From positions 1-46,003 of the forward strand of contig MHZX01000050.1 of NCBI GenBank assembly GCA_001828935.1: DNA of 46,003 bases. Direction: 5' to 3'. A program made the translations under genes and the position numbers. This DNA is from Rhodocyclales bacterium RIFCSPLOWO2_02_FULL_63_24 (GTDB lineage Bacteria > Pseudomonadota > Gammaproteobacteria > Burkholderiales > Rhodocyclaceae). Of this stretch, positions 18,830 through 30,341 are shown piece after piece; position 1 is the stretch's first letter; each line of letters opens with the position of its first letter. The notes under the pieces were generated by a model, which was not told the origin of the DNA, did not search any database, and was given only the letters and a program-made list of their open reading frames with translations.

Positions 18830-20092
18830 ATGTCTCTCAACGACCACGGCTGGGGCAACCAGCCCGGTGGCGGCAAGCGCGGTGGCGGCAATCAAGGCCC
18901 TCCCGATCTCGAAGAACTCTGGCGCGATTTCAATCGCCGCTTGTCTGGCTTGCTTGGCAACAAGGGCGGTGGCGGAGGCGGTGGCGATGAGGGCAACCGC
19001 ATGCCATCGATCAGCCCAAAGCAGTTCGGCGGCGGCATCGGCATCATCTTGATGCTGATAGCCGTAGTGTGGCTGGGCAGCAGCTTCTACATCGTCGATG
19101 CCTCCCAGCGTGGTGTGGTACTTCAGTTTGGCCGCTTCAAGGAAACCACCGAGCCGGGTTTGCGCTGGCGTCTGCCGTGGCCGATCCAGAGCCATGAAAT
19201 CGTCAATGTAACCGGTGTGCGCACGGTCGAAGTCGGCTATCGCGGTTCGGACAAGAACAAGGTGCTGAAAGAGGCATTGATGCTGACCGACGACGAGAAC
19301 ATCGTCAACGTCCAGTTCGCAGTCCAGTACTTGCTCTCCGACCCGAAGGCCTACCTGTTCAATAACCGCCATCCCGATGATACGGTCATGCAGGCAGCGG
19401 AAACGGCGATTCGCGAGGTGGTCGGCAAGAACAAGATGGACTTCGTACTCTACGAGGGGCGCGACCAGATCGCCGCGAATACGCAAAAGCTGATTCAGGA
19501 TATTCTCGACCGCTACCAGACCGGCATCCAGATTCGTTCGGTGAACATGCAGAGCACCCAGCCGCCGGAACAGGTGCAAGCCGCCTTCGACGACGCCGTC
19601 AAGGCGGGCCAGGACCGCGAGCGGCACAAGAACGAGGGCCAAGCCTACGCCAACGACGTGATTCCGCGGGCTCGTGGCGCCGCTTCGCGACTGATGGAGG
19701 AAGCTACCGGCTACCGCCAGCGCATCATCGTGACCGCCGAGGGCGATGCCTCGCGCTTCAAGCAGATTCTCGTCGAATACAGCAAGGCGCCGGAAGTAAC
19801 CCGTAGCCGCATGTATCTTGAGACCGTGCAACAGGTTTATGCCAATACCAGCAAGGTCATGCTCGACGCCAAAGGACCGGGCAACCTGCTTTATCTGCCT
19901 CTCGACAAATTGATGCAGGCCACGGCGGCCACAGTCGCTGCGCCGGCGGTGGAAGCGGCCGTTGTTCCGCGCGGCGTGGTACCCGGGCCGGGAATTGCGA
20001 TGCCGGATGCGCCACCGCAGACCGAGCGTTCAGCGCCAGGTGATGCGCGGGTTCGCGGCAACTTGGGATCGCGCGAGCGGGGAGAACGCTGA
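18830..20092 (+). CDS. hflK: HflK subunit of the FtsH-regulating HflKC complex
   Basis: SPFH/band-7 membrane protein that with HflC encloses the FtsH protease in the inner membrane. I start at the ATG at 18830 (MSLNDHGWGNQPGGG), since the Gly/Asn-rich start is typical of HflK; a GTG at 18812 would add six residues. The glycine-rich cytoplasmic N-terminus is followed by one transmembrane helix (IGIILMLIAVVWLGSSFYIV) and a band-7 domain from about residue 85. A Pro/Ala-rich tail follows. The length is 420 residues. The stop overlaps the hflC start by one base. Confidence 0.96.
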   Translation: MSLNDHGWGNQPGGGKRGGGNQGPPDLEELWRDFNRRLSGLLGNKGGGGGGGDEGNRMPSISPKQFGGGIGIILMLIAVVWLGSSFYIVDASQRGVVLQFGRFKETTEPGLRWRLPWPIQSHEIVNVTGVRTVEVGYRGSDKNKVLKEALMLTDDENIVNVQFAVQYLLSDPKAYLFNNRHPDDTVMQAAETAIREVVGKNKMDFVLYEGRDQIAANTQKLIQDILDRYQTGIQIRSVNMQSTQPPEQVQAAFDDAVKAGQDRERHKNEGQAYANDVIPRARGAASRLMEEATGYRQRIIVTAEGDASRFKQILVEYSKAPEVTRSRMYLETVQQVYANTSKVMLDAKGPGNLLYLPLDKLMQATAATVAAPAVEAAVVPRGVVPGPGIAMPDAPPQTERSAPGDARVRGNLGSRERGER

Positions 20093-20967
20093 TGCAGCGC
20101 CATTTGTCTTTTGTCGCGTCATTGGTATTCGGCCTGCTGGCCCTGTTTGCCATGACGATATTTACCGTCGATCAGCGCCAGTTCGCGATCATTTTCCAGC
20201 TCGGAGAAATAAAGGAAGTGGTTTCCGAGCCGGGTCTTGCGTTCAAGTGGCCGCTGATTCAGAACGTGCGGATCTTTGACAAGCGCATTCTCACCATGGA
20301 TTCGCCGGAGCCTGAGCGGTTTCTGACCGCGGAGAAGAAACCGGTGTTGGTGGATTCCTTCGTCAAATGGCGCATCCACGACGTCAAGCAATACTACATA
20401 TCGGTCGGTGGCGACGAAATGCTGGCCAAGACGCGGCTGTCGCAGACCGTCAATTCCGGCCTTCGTGAAGAGTTTGGCCGGCGTACCGTGCATGATGTGG
20501 TCTCTGGTGCGCGTGACGACATCATGGTTTCGGTCAAGAAAAAAGCCGATGCCGACATGCGCGCGATCGGTGTCGAAATTGTCGACGTCCGCCTGAAGCG
20601 AGTCGACCTGCCCCCTGAAGTTTCAGAGTCGGTCTATCGACGCATGGAAACCGAGCGCAAGCGCGTGGCCAATGAGTTGCGTTCCGAAGGCGCGGCGGAG
20701 GCCGAAAAAATCAAGGCCAATGCCGACCGCCAACGTGAAGTGATTCTGGCCGAGGCCTATCGAGACGCGCAGAAGATCAAGGGTGAGGGCGATGCCAAGG
20801 GGGCTGCCATCTACGGCCGCGCTTTTGGCGAAAACCCCGAATTTTATGCCTTCTACCGCAGCCTCGAAGCCTACCGCGGCAGTTTCAAGAACAAGAGCGA
20901 CCTCATGGTGATCGAACCCAATTCCGAGTTCTTCAAGTATCTGAAGAACAGCGGCAAGGGCAAGTGA
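20092..20967 (+). CDS. hflC: HflC subunit of the FtsH-regulating HflKC complex
   Basis: Partner of HflK. The 291-residue protein has an N-terminal signal-anchor (about residues 5-23), the band-7 domain beginning VDQRQFAIIFQLGEIKEVV, and the typical coiled-coil segment with ETERKRVANELRSEGAAEAEKIKANADRQ in part. It ends in the family motif PNSEFFKYLKN. It overlaps hflK by one base and precedes the DUF2065 gene by 21 nt. Confidence 0.96.
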   Translation: MQRHLSFVASLVFGLLALFAMTIFTVDQRQFAIIFQLGEIKEVVSEPGLAFKWPLIQNVRIFDKRILTMDSPEPERFLTAEKKPVLVDSFVKWRIHDVKQYYISVGGDEMLAKTRLSQTVNSGLREEFGRRTVHDVVSGARDDIMVSVKKKADADMRAIGVEIVDVRLKRVDLPPEVSESVYRRMETERKRVANELRSEGAAEAEKIKANADRQREVILAEAYRDAQKIKGEGDAKGAAIYGRAFGENPEFYAFYRSLEAYRGSFKNKSDLMVIEPNSEFFKYLKNSGKGK

Positions 20968-20988
20968 ATCAGTCGGTAGCGGATTGAA

Positions 20989-21174
20989 ATGCTGAATACC
21001 TTGCTGCTGGCTTTCGCCTTGATGTTGGTGATCGAAGGACTCCTGCCATTTCTCACGCCACGTGTGTGGCGTGAGACCTTCCGCCGCGTGACCGAACTGA
21101 GCGACGGGCAGATCCGCTTCATCGGCCTGTCTTCGATGCTGGTCGGCATCGTTCTGCTGACGGTATTCCGCTGA
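20989..21174 (+). CDS. DUF2065 (YjeT-like) small membrane protein
   Basis: A 61-residue protein with two hydrophobic helices (about 2-20 and 43-60) around a short basic loop ([21 protein letters not shown]). It matches the DUF2065/YjeT family, often found between hflC and hisZ or purA. Its function is unknown. It lies 21 nt after hflC and 5 nt before hisZ, so it is part of the same transcript. Confidence 0.88.
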   Translation: MLNTLLLAFALMLVIEGLLPFLTPRVWRETFRRVTELSDGQIRFIGLSSMLVGIVLLTVFR

Positions 21175-21179
21175 CCGTC

Positions 21180-23691
<2,512 letters not shown>

Positions 23692-23707
23692 GGGAGCAGA
23701 AAAAAGA

Positions 23708-23736
23708 AAGGGCCGCATCGCGGCCCTTGCTTTTTT
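23708..23736 (+). terminator. Rho-independent terminator of purA
   Basis: A perfect 9-bp stem, AAGGGCCGC and GCGGCCCTT, with a three-base loop, followed after GC by six T residues. It begins 17 nt after the purA stop and separates the run from the tRNA gene on the other strand. Confidence 0.93.
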
Positions 23737-23755
23737 CGTCATCGCATAACATGCT

Positions 23756-23840
<85 letters not shown>

Positions 23841-23860
23841 AGGCGCGAAACGAGGCGCGA

Positions 23861-23888
23861 ATTCTAAAGGAAAAACCCAGATTGTCAA
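23861..23888 (-). promoter_or_regulatory. Promoter of tRNA-Leu, overlapping the rnr start
   Basis: On the minus strand, a consensus -35 TTGACA (23883-23888) and -10 TAGAAT (23861-23866) are separated by 16 bases. A GC-rich discriminator (TCGCGCC) follows, typical of stringently controlled stable RNA genes. The -35 box overlaps the proposed rnr TTG start at 23882-23884, so the two divergent genes share this DNA. Confidence 0.75.
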
Positions 23889-26119
23889 ACAAGTCACATA
23901 ACACCTACAAGCTTTCAAAAATCCGCCGCGCCGATCCGCAGTTCGAGCGTGAAAAAGCGCAGTACGAGCATCCCCTGCCGAGCCGCGAATACATCCTGCA
24001 AACGCTGACGGCGCAAGGGGCGCCTCTGGAACTCGGGCGTCTGGTCGAACTGCTCGACGTGCAGCCATTTGAACTGGAGTCGTTCCAGCGTCGCCTGGGA
24101 GCCATGGCGCGCGAGGCGCAGTTGATGCAGAACCGGCGCGGCGACTGGCTGATTCCGGACAAGGCGGATCTGGTGCGCGGTCGCATTGCCGGTCATCCAG
24201 ACGGCTTTGGTTTCCTGATTCCCGACGAGGGTGGTGCCGACCTGTTCCTCTCCGCCAAGGAAATGGACAAGGTGTTGCACGGCGACAAGGCCATCGCACG
24301 GGTCATTGGCGTTGATCGCAAGGGACGACCCGAAGGCAAGATCGTGGAAGTGACCGAGCGCGCCAACCGATTTGTGGTCGGGCGCGTGGTCGAAGAGCAT
24401 GGTGTACGTTTCGTCGTTGCCGAGAACAAGCGCATCAGCCAGGATATCCTGCTGGCTCCTGCCGAGAAGGGGGCGAAGAAGGCGCTCAGGGCGCAGTCCG
24501 GGCAGGTGGTGATGATCGAACTTATAGAGCAACCGAGCAAACATGCGCAACCCATCGGCCGGCTGGTCGAAGTGCTGGGCAACTATGCCGACCCCGGCAT
24601 GGAAATCGAGATTGCCCTGCGCAAACACGAACTGCCCTACGAATTTTCGGTTGGGGCACTGGCCGAAACCAAGAAGCTGCCGGAAGCGGTGCGCAAGTCG
24701 GACTGGAAAGGTCGCGAAGACCTGACTGGGTTGCCGCTGGTGACCATCGACGGCGAGACCGCCAGGGATTTTGACGATGCGGTGTTTTGCGAACGCAAGG
24801 GCAAGGGCTTCCGCCTGGTCGTGGCGATCGCCGATGTTTCGAACTATGTCACCGCGGGCGGTGCGCTGGACGGCGATGCCTATGCGCGCGGCAACTCGGT
24901 GTACTTCCCGCGCCGCGTGATTCCCATGTTGCCGGAGAAACTTTCCAACGGCCTGTGCTCGCTGAACCCCCAGGTGGAACGGCTGTGCATGGTGTGCGAC
25001 ATGGAAATCGCCGGTAGCGGGGCGATCAGGCGTTTCCGCTTTTATCCGGCGGTCATGTTCTCGCACGCGCGGCTGACCTACGAAGAGGTTGCGGCAGCCC
25101 TGTACGAGAAGGATGCGGGCGCGCGGGCAAGACTGGAACCCTTGCTGCCACATCTGGAGGCTCTGGATCTGCTCTATCGGCAATTGGCAAAGGAACGCGT
25201 CAAGCGCGGCGCGATTGATTTCGAGACCGTCGAAACGCGCATGATCTTCGATGACCACGGCAAGATCGAACGCATCGAACCTTACGAGCGCAATGACGCG
25301 CATCGCCTGATCGAGGAATGCATGCTGGCGGCGAATGTGTGTGCCTCGGAGTTTCTGCGCGAGCGCGAGCATCCGTCCCTCTATCGTATACATGAAGGCC
25401 CGACGCCGGAGCGTCTGGTCAAGCTGCGCGACTTTCTCGGCACTTTCGGTTTCCAATTGGGTGGCGGCGACGAGCCCAAGGCCAAGGACTATGCCAAATT
25501 GCTGGAGACGATCGGCCAGCGGCCCGACCGGCAACTGCTGCAGACCGTGATGCTGCGCTCATTACGCCAAGCCATCTACAGCCCCGACAATGTCGGTCAC
25601 TTCGGTCTGGCCTACGAGAGCTATACTCATTTCACGTCGCCGATTCGCCGCTATCCCGATCTGCTGGTGCATCGCGCCATAAAGTCGGCGCTGGCGGGAC
25701 GGCGCTACGAGCCCGCGGGCGGGGCAAATGCGTGGGAAGAAATCGGCCTTCAATGCTCGATGACCGAGCGTCGGGCGGACGAGGCGACGCGCGATGTCGA
25801 GGCCTGGCTCAAGTGTTTCTACATGAAAGACCGGGTCGGCGAAAGCTTCGAAGGCAGCATCTCCTCGGTGGTGCCCTTCGGCATCTTCGTCGCGCTGGAC
25901 GGCGTGTTTGTCGAAGGCCTGGTGCATGTCTCGGAACTCGGCCAGGACTATTTCCATTTCGACGAGAAGTTGCATGCCATGGTCGGTGAGCGCAGCGGCC
26001 GGCGCTTCCGTCTTGCCGATCGCGTCCGCGTGCAGCTGACGCGAGTCGATATGGAAGCCAACAAAATCGATTTCCGCCTTGCCGACGAGGCGCCGGTCCG
26101 CGTCAAAGCAAGACACTGA
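23882..26119 (+). CDS. rnr: Ribonuclease R
   Basis: Processive 3'-5' exoribonuclease that degrades structured RNA. The domains run in the order: N-terminal helical/OB cold-shock regions (to about residue 220), the RNB catalytic domain with the acidic cluster ARDFDDAVF, and a C-terminal S1 domain (about 655-735). I start at the TTG at 23882 (reading MSNKSHNTYKLSKIRRADP), which has an AAAGGA site upstream, giving 745 residues. The first in-frame ATG at 23813 lies inside the opposite-strand tRNA gene and encodes no family sequence. The lysine-rich tail of E. coli RNase R is absent. No plus-strand promoter was recognised, so how it is transcribed is unclear. Confidence 0.93.
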   Translation: MSNKSHNTYKLSKIRRADPQFEREKAQYEHPLPSREYILQTLTAQGAPLELGRLVELLDVQPFELESFQRRLGAMAREAQLMQNRRGDWLIPDKADLVRGRIAGHPDGFGFLIPDEGGADLFLSAKEMDKVLHGDKAIARVIGVDRKGRPEGKIVEVTERANRFVVGRVVEEHGVRFVVAENKRISQDILLAPAEKGAKKALRAQSGQVVMIELIEQPSKHAQPIGRLVEVLGNYADPGMEIEIALRKHELPYEFSVGALAETKKLPEAVRKSDWKGREDLTGLPLVTIDGETARDFDDAVFCERKGKGFRLVVAIADVSNYVTAGGALDGDAYARGNSVYFPRRVIPMLPEKLSNGLCSLNPQVERLCMVCDMEIAGSGAIRRFRFYPAVMFSHARLTYEEVAAALYEKDAGARARLEPLLPHLEALDLLYRQLAKERVKRGAIDFETVETRMIFDDHGKIERIEPYERNDAHRLIEECMLAANVCASEFLREREHPSLYRIHEGPTPERLVKLRDFLGTFGFQLGGGDEPKAKDYAKLLETIGQRPDRQLLQTVMLRSLRQAIYSPDNVGHFGLAYESYTHFTSPIRRYPDLLVHRAIKSALAGRRYEPAGGANAWEEIGLQCSMTERRADEATRDVEAWLKCFYMKDRVGESFEGSISSVVPFGIFVALDGVFVEGLVHVSELGQDYFHFDEKLHAMVGERSGRRFRLADRVRVQLTRVDMEANKIDFRLADEAPVRVKARH

Positions 26120-26171
26120 GATACCATCAACCCGGTGACCATGCTCCACCTGATCTCGAAAGGCGTTTTTC

Positions 26172-27335
26172 ATGTACTACGGAATTCTTGATCTCCCTTG
26201 GTGGGGCTATGTTCTCGTCACGCTGGCGCTGACCCATGTCACGATTGCCGGCGTCACTATCTTCCTGCACCGGCATCAGGCGCATCGTGCGCTCGAGTTG
26301 GGTCCTGTTCCCAGCCATTTCTTCCGGTTCTGGTTGTGGCTGACTACCGGTATGGTGACCAAGGAATGGGCCGCGATTCACCGCAAGCATCACGCCAAAT
26401 GCGAGACCGCAGCAGATCCGCACAGTCCGCAGGTACTTGGCCTGAATCGCGTCTTATGGGCCGGGGTGTTCCTTTACGTGAAGGAATCCCGCAATTGCGA
26501 CACCATGGAGCGCTACGGCCACGGCACACCCGACGACTGGCTGGAGCGGAAGCTCTATGCGCCCATGCACAAACTGGGCATCGTGTTGATGTTGGGCGTC
26601 GATGTGCTCCTGTTTGGTATTTGGCCTGGCCTGCTGATCTGGGGCGTGCAGATGGTCTGGATTCCGTTCTGGGCGGCAGGCGTGGTGAATGGCATCGGGC
26701 ATTTCTGGGGCTACAGGAATTTTGCCTGCGCCGATGCCTCGACCAATTTCTTTCCGCTGGGCATCCTGATCGGCGGCGAGGAGTTGCACAACAACCATCA
26801 CGCCTTTGCAACCTCTGCCAGGCTGTCGAACAAGTGGTACGAATTCGACATTGGCTGGTTATATATCCGCCTGATGGAGATGCTGGGTATGGCACGGGTC
26901 AAGAAGGTGGCACCAACTCCCCGGCTTGGCGCAATTCGACCCGCGATCGATCTGGATATGTTGCAGGCGGTCGTGACGCATCGTTATGACGTCCTGGGAC
27001 GATACCTTAAGACCCTGCGCCAGCTTGCCGCCGAGGAATTTGACCAGTTGCGGATCGATGCCCGCGAAGGCCGCATGATGAAGCGTCTCCTGGGCGAAGA
27101 CGGAGCGGCGTTGCCGGCACCGCAGAAGGAGCGCCTGGCAGCCCTGCTTGCCAGAAGCGAGGCCTTGGCCAAGGCATATGCCATGCGTGCCGATCTGGAG
27201 GCGCTATGGGCGCGTTCCTCAGCCTCGCACGACCAGTTGGTGAAGCAGTTGCAGGACTGGGTCGCCCGTGCCGAGCAAAGCGGCATCCGCCAATTGGAGG
27301 AGTTCTCGCGACGCCTGCGCAGCTACGCTGTTTGA
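26172..27335 (+). CDS. Membrane fatty-acid desaturase
   Basis: Integral-membrane di-iron desaturase of the acyl-CoA/phospholipid delta-9 type. All three histidine boxes are present: HRHQAH (about 34-39), HRKHH (about 71-75) and HNNHH (about 204-208). Hydrophobic segments surround them (about 10-30, 47-60, 138-170). The length is 387 residues. The last 110 or so residues form a soluble helical tail, longer than in many relatives. It would let the cell make unsaturated lipids aerobically, for example to adjust membrane fluidity. It follows rnr by 52 nt. In many betaproteobacteria rlmB lies here instead; no rlmB is seen. The exact double-bond position is not known. Confidence 0.88.
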   Translation: MYYGILDLPWWGYVLVTLALTHVTIAGVTIFLHRHQAHRALELGPVPSHFFRFWLWLTTGMVTKEWAAIHRKHHAKCETAADPHSPQVLGLNRVLWAGVFLYVKESRNCDTMERYGHGTPDDWLERKLYAPMHKLGIVLMLGVDVLLFGIWPGLLIWGVQMVWIPFWAAGVVNGIGHFWGYRNFACADASTNFFPLGILIGGEELHNNHHAFATSARLSNKWYEFDIGWLYIRLMEMLGMARVKKVAPTPRLGAIRPAIDLDMLQAVVTHRYDVLGRYLKTLRQLAAEEFDQLRIDAREGRMMKRLLGEDGAALPAPQKERLAALLARSEALAKAYAMRADLEALWARSSASHDQLVKQLQDWVARAEQSGIRQLEEFSRRLRSYAV

Positions 27336-27351
27336 CGCGGATTTGCCAGGC

Positions 27352-27383
27352 AATAAAAAACCCGCCGGAGGCGGGTTTTTATT
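27352..27383. terminator. Bidirectional terminator between the desaturase gene and rpmG
   Basis: CCCGCC (27361-27366) and GGCGGG (27370-27375) form a stem with a GGA loop, flanked by an A-run on the left and a T-run on the right that extend the stem. It can stop transcription from both sides of this convergent junction. Confidence 0.9.
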
Positions 27384-27396
27384 GCGCTCGGCCGAA

Positions 27397-27564
27397 TTAC
27401 TTCAGCTTCACTTCCTTATAGGCGACGTGCTTGCGCGCCTTCGGGTCATACTTCAGGAATTCGAGTTTTCCCGGGGTGGTTTTCTTGTTTTTTGTGGTGG
27501 TGTAGAAGTGTCCCGTACCGGCTGTCGATTCCAGCTTGATTTTTTCGCGTCCGCCCTTGGCCAT
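27397..27564 (-). CDS. rpmG: Ribosomal protein bL33
   Basis: Small 50S protein of 55 residues, translated from the minus strand: it begins [20 protein letters not shown] and ends in [11 protein letters not shown]. It lacks the two CxxC zinc motifs, so it is the zinc-independent form. It lies 15 nt downstream of rpmB; rpmB-rpmG is a conserved operon. Confidence 0.96.
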   Translation of the reverse strand: MAKGGREKIKLESTAGTGHFYTTTKNKKTTPGKLEFLKYDPKARKHVAYKEVKLK

Positions 27565-27579
27565 GATGCTTTCTCCTGA

Positions 27580-27816
27580 TTAGACGCGCTCGCCGCGCTC
27601 ACGCAGCTCGGCGAGGACAACGTCGATACCCTTCTTGTCGATGGTGCGCAGACCGGCGTTTGACACGCGCAGGCTGACCCAGCGGTTTTCGGTTTCGATC
27701 CAGAAGCGGCGGCTGTGCAGGTTAGGCAGAAAGCGACGCTTGGTCTTGTTATTGGCGTGGGATACGTTGTTCCCTACCATCGGGGCCTTGCCCGTCACTT
27801 GACATACGCGAGACAT
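27580..27816 (-). CDS. rpmB: Ribosomal protein bL28
   Basis: 50S subunit protein of 78 residues, starting [21 protein letters not shown], with the family basic segment [18 protein letters not shown] Shine-Dalgarno AGGAG precedes the ATG. It is the first gene of the rpmB-rpmG unit and has its own promoter just upstream. Confidence 0.98.
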   Translation of the reverse strand: MSRVCQVTGKAPMVGNNVSHANNKTKRRFLPNLHSRRFWIETENRWVSLRVSNAGLRTIDKKGIDVVLAELRERGERV

Positions 27817-27852
27817 GTAGTGCTCCTGAATGCTGATTTCGCAAAGCAGGCT

Positions 27853-27881
27853 AGTTTACAAACAATCGCCTGACAATTCAA
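27853..27881 (-). promoter_or_regulatory. Promoter of rpmB-rpmG
   Basis: On the minus strand, -35 TTGAAT (27876-27881) and -10 TAAACT (27853-27858) are separated by 17 bases, with the -10 about 37 nt before the rpmB ATG. It lies in the AT-rich gap after radC. Confidence 0.6.
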
Positions 27882-27889
27882 TCCCTTTT

Positions 27890-28570
27890 TTAAATCAACC
27901 CGCGTTCGGCGAAAGAAATTGGCGTGGAACTGCCGGCGACGATGAAATGGTCCAGCAGCTTGACCTCGACCAGCGCCAATGCCTGCTTCAGCGAAGAAGT
28001 AAGCACTTCGTCCGCGCGCGAGGGTTCGGCCAGGCCGGACGGGTGGTTGTGCGCCAGGATCACCGCTCCGGCATTGTGGGCCAGTGCCCGCTTGACCACT
28101 TCGCGTGGATAGACGCTGGTTTGCGTGAGCGTGCCGCGGAAAAGCTCCTCGCTGGCGATCAGCCGGTTCTGGGCATCCAGCCAGAGGGCGACGAAAACCT
28201 CGTGCTGCAGATTGCCGAGGGACAGGCGCAGCCAGTCGCGGACTGCTTGTGGCGAAGCCAGCGCATCCTTTTCCTTCAGGGGGCCGGCAAGCGAGCGGCG
28301 GGCGAGTTCCAGCGTGGCGGCGAGTTGGGCCGCTTTGGCGGGACCAATGCCGGGAAGCCGGGCGAGCTCCTTGGTACTGGCGGCGGCGAGGCTGGCCAGG
28401 TTGCCGTCGAAGCTTGCCAGCAGTTCGCGGGCCAGATCCACCGCGCTTTTGCCGCGAATGCCCACGCGCAGAAAGATAGCCAGCAGTTCAGCGTCGGACA
28501 GCGCGGCGGCACCCTGCTGCACCAGCCGCTCGCGCGGGCGTTCGGTTACGGGCCAATCGCGTATGGCCAT
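27890..28570 (-). CDS. radC: RadC family JAB-domain protein
   Basis: RadC family protein of 226 residues, starting [19 protein letters not shown]. An N-terminal helix-hairpin-helix region ([15 protein letters not shown]) is followed by a JAB1/MPN-like domain with the metal motif [14 protein letters not shown] near residues 174-187. The family was once linked to DNA repair, but its role is unresolved; the domain looks like a metal-dependent hydrolase. It diverges from coaBC across 46 nt, a common arrangement. Confidence 0.95.
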   Translation of the reverse strand: MAIRDWPVTERPRERLVQQGAAALSDAELLAIFLRVGIRGKSAVDLARELLASFDGNLASLAAASTKELARLPGIGPAKAAQLAATLELARRSLAGPLKEKDALASPQAVRDWLRLSLGNLQHEVFVALWLDAQNRLIASEELFRGTLTQTSVYPREVVKRALAHNAGAVILAHNHPSGLAEPSRADEVLTSSLKQALALVEVKLLDHFIVAGSSTPISFAERGLI

Positions 28571-28616
28571 GGTTTAGAATCCCCGCTTGGTTGCCTGTGG
28601 GCAGGATTTTAATGTC

Positions 28617-29819
28617 ATGAACGAATTTCAGGGCAAACGCATTGTGCTGGGAGTGACCGGCGGCGTGGCGGCCTACAAGGCGGCCGAATTGGTGCGCCTG
28701 CTGGTCAAGGCGGGGGCGGAAGTGGATGTTGCCCTGACGGCGGCGGGCGCGCAGTTCGTCGGTGCCGCGACTTTTCAGGCACTCACCGGCCGTCGCGTCT
28801 GGCAGGCGTTGTGGGACGAGCGCATGGACAACGGCATGGCGCACATCGAGCTTAGCCGCGGCGCGGCCGCCTTGCTGGTGGCCCCGGCGACGGCGGATTT
28901 CCTGGCCAAGTTGGCGCACGGTTTTGCCGACGATCTGCTCTCCACCTTGTGCCTGGCGCGGGATTGCCCCTTACTGGTGGCTCCCGCGATGAACCGCCAG
29001 ATGTGGGAAAACCCGGCAACGCGGCGCAACGTGGAACAGCTGCGTACCGATGGCATAAGCATTCTCGGTCCTGCGCATGGCGAACAGGCCTGCGGTGAAG
29101 TGGGCGATGGGCGCATGCTCGAAGCCGACGAACTGTTTGACGACCTGTACGCTTTCCTGCAACCCAAGCCACTGGCCGGCAAGCGCGTGCTGCTGACCGC
29201 CGGGCCGACCTTCGAAGCCCTGGATCCAGTGCGTGGCCTGACCAACGCGAGTTCCGGCAAGATGGGCTTTGCATTGGCGCGGGCCTGCGCAGAGGCGGGC
29301 GCGGAGGTGACCTTGATCGCCGGACCGGTCGCGCTCGGCGCGCCACGCGGTGTGCATCGCGTTGATGTGCAAAGCGCCTTGCAAATGCGTGAAGCGGTGA
29401 TGCAGGCTTTGTCTGGACAACACGTGTTCATTGGCGTGGCCGCGGTGGCCGATTACCGGCCGCGGCAGGCGGCCGCGCACAAGATCAAGAAGGGTACAGC
29501 CAGTCTTGCGCTGGAACTGGACGCCAATCCCGACATCCTCGCCGAAGTGGCGGCGATGCCTAATGCACCATTCTGTGTCGGCTTTGCCGCCGAGAGCCGG
29601 GATCTGGCGGCCTATGCCGAAGGCAAGCGCGTGGCCAAGAAGCTCGCGCTGGTGGTCGGCAATCTGGTGCAGGACGGGTTGGGCGGCGACACCAATGCGG
29701 TGACCCTGTTCGATGCAGCCGGTACGCATGTCCTGCCGCTGGCGGGCAAGTCCGAGGTGGCACGTGGCATCGTCGCGCATATCGCCGCCTTGATGGAGAG
29801 ACAGCATGGCCAGCATTGA
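28617..29819 (+). CDS. coaBC: Phosphopantothenoylcysteine synthetase/decarboxylase
   Basis: Bifunctional enzyme of coenzyme A synthesis. The N-terminal CoaC half binds FMN and shows [11 protein letters not shown], the catalytic histidine in MAHIELSR, the PAMNRQMW loop and the cysteine of [10 protein letters not shown]. The C-terminal CoaB half has [13 protein letters not shown] and the KIKKGT lysine segment. I start at the ATG at 28617 ([12 protein letters not shown]), giving 400 residues; the longer reading from 28587 adds ten atypical residues. It overlaps dut by 14 nt. Confidence 0.96.
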   Translation: MNEFQGKRIVLGVTGGVAAYKAAELVRLLVKAGAEVDVALTAAGAQFVGAATFQALTGRRVWQALWDERMDNGMAHIELSRGAAALLVAPATADFLAKLAHGFADDLLSTLCLARDCPLLVAPAMNRQMWENPATRRNVEQLRTDGISILGPAHGEQACGEVGDGRMLEADELFDDLYAFLQPKPLAGKRVLLTAGPTFEALDPVRGLTNASSGKMGFALARACAEAGAEVTLIAGPVALGAPRGVHRVDVQSALQMREAVMQALSGQHVFIGVAAVADYRPRQAAAHKIKKGTASLALELDANPDILAEVAAMPNAPFCVGFAAESRDLAAYAEGKRVAKKLALVVGNLVQDGLGGDTNAVTLFDAAGTHVLPLAGKSEVARGIVAHIAALMERQHGQH

Positions 29820-30261
29820 CCTCAAGATACTCGACGTCCGCCTGAAGGACGCTCACTACGCGCCGCAATACGCCACCCCGGGATCGGCCGGGATCGACCT
29901 GCGCGCCTGCATCGAAATGGCGATAAAAATCCATCCGGGCGAAACCATCCTGATCCCGACCGGAATCGCGATTCATCTGTCCGATCCGGGTCTGGCGGCG
30001 ATGATCCTGCCGCGCTCCGGCCTGGGTCACAAGCATGGCATCGTGCTGGGCAATCTGGTCGGGCTTATTGATTCGGACTACCAGGGCGAGGTATTCGTCT
30101 CAACCTGGAATCGCGGACACGATACCTTTACGCTGAATCCAATGGATCGCCTGGCGCAACTGGTGGTGGTCCCCGTGGTGCAGGTCGCCTTCAACGTGGT
30201 CGATGAGTTTCCTGTCAGCGAGCGAGGCGCGGGCGGCTTTGGCAGTACCGGGCATCAGTAG
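29806..30261 (+). CDS. dut: Deoxyuridine 5'-triphosphate nucleotidohydrolase
   Basis: Homotrimeric dUTPase that cleaves dUTP to dUMP and PPi, keeping uracil out of DNA. All five motifs are visible: [40 protein letters not shown] and the C-terminal [11 protein letters not shown]. The 151-residue length is standard. It overlaps coaBC by 14 nt, as in many Proteobacteria, and ends in a bidirectional terminator. Confidence 0.98.
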   Translation: MASIDLKILDVRLKDAHYAPQYATPGSAGIDLRACIEMAIKIHPGETILIPTGIAIHLSDPGLAAMILPRSGLGHKHGIVLGNLVGLIDSDYQGEVFVSTWNRGHDTFTLNPMDRLAQLVVVPVVQVAFNVVDEFPVSERGAGGFGSTGHQ

Positions 30262-30294
30262 AAGAACGCCAGCGTCCTGAGCGGTTTTCCAAAA

Positions 30295-30323
30295 AACAAA
30301 CCCCGCTCGTGGCGGGGTTTGTT
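30295..30323. terminator. Bidirectional terminator between dut and fccB
   Basis: AACAAACCCCGC (30295-30306) and GCGGGGTTTGTT (30312-30323) form a 12-bp stem with loop TCGTG. The A-run on one side and T-rich tract on the other allow termination of both dut and the convergent fccB operon. Confidence 0.92.
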
Positions 30324-30341
30324 GTTTTCGACTGAAGCAAC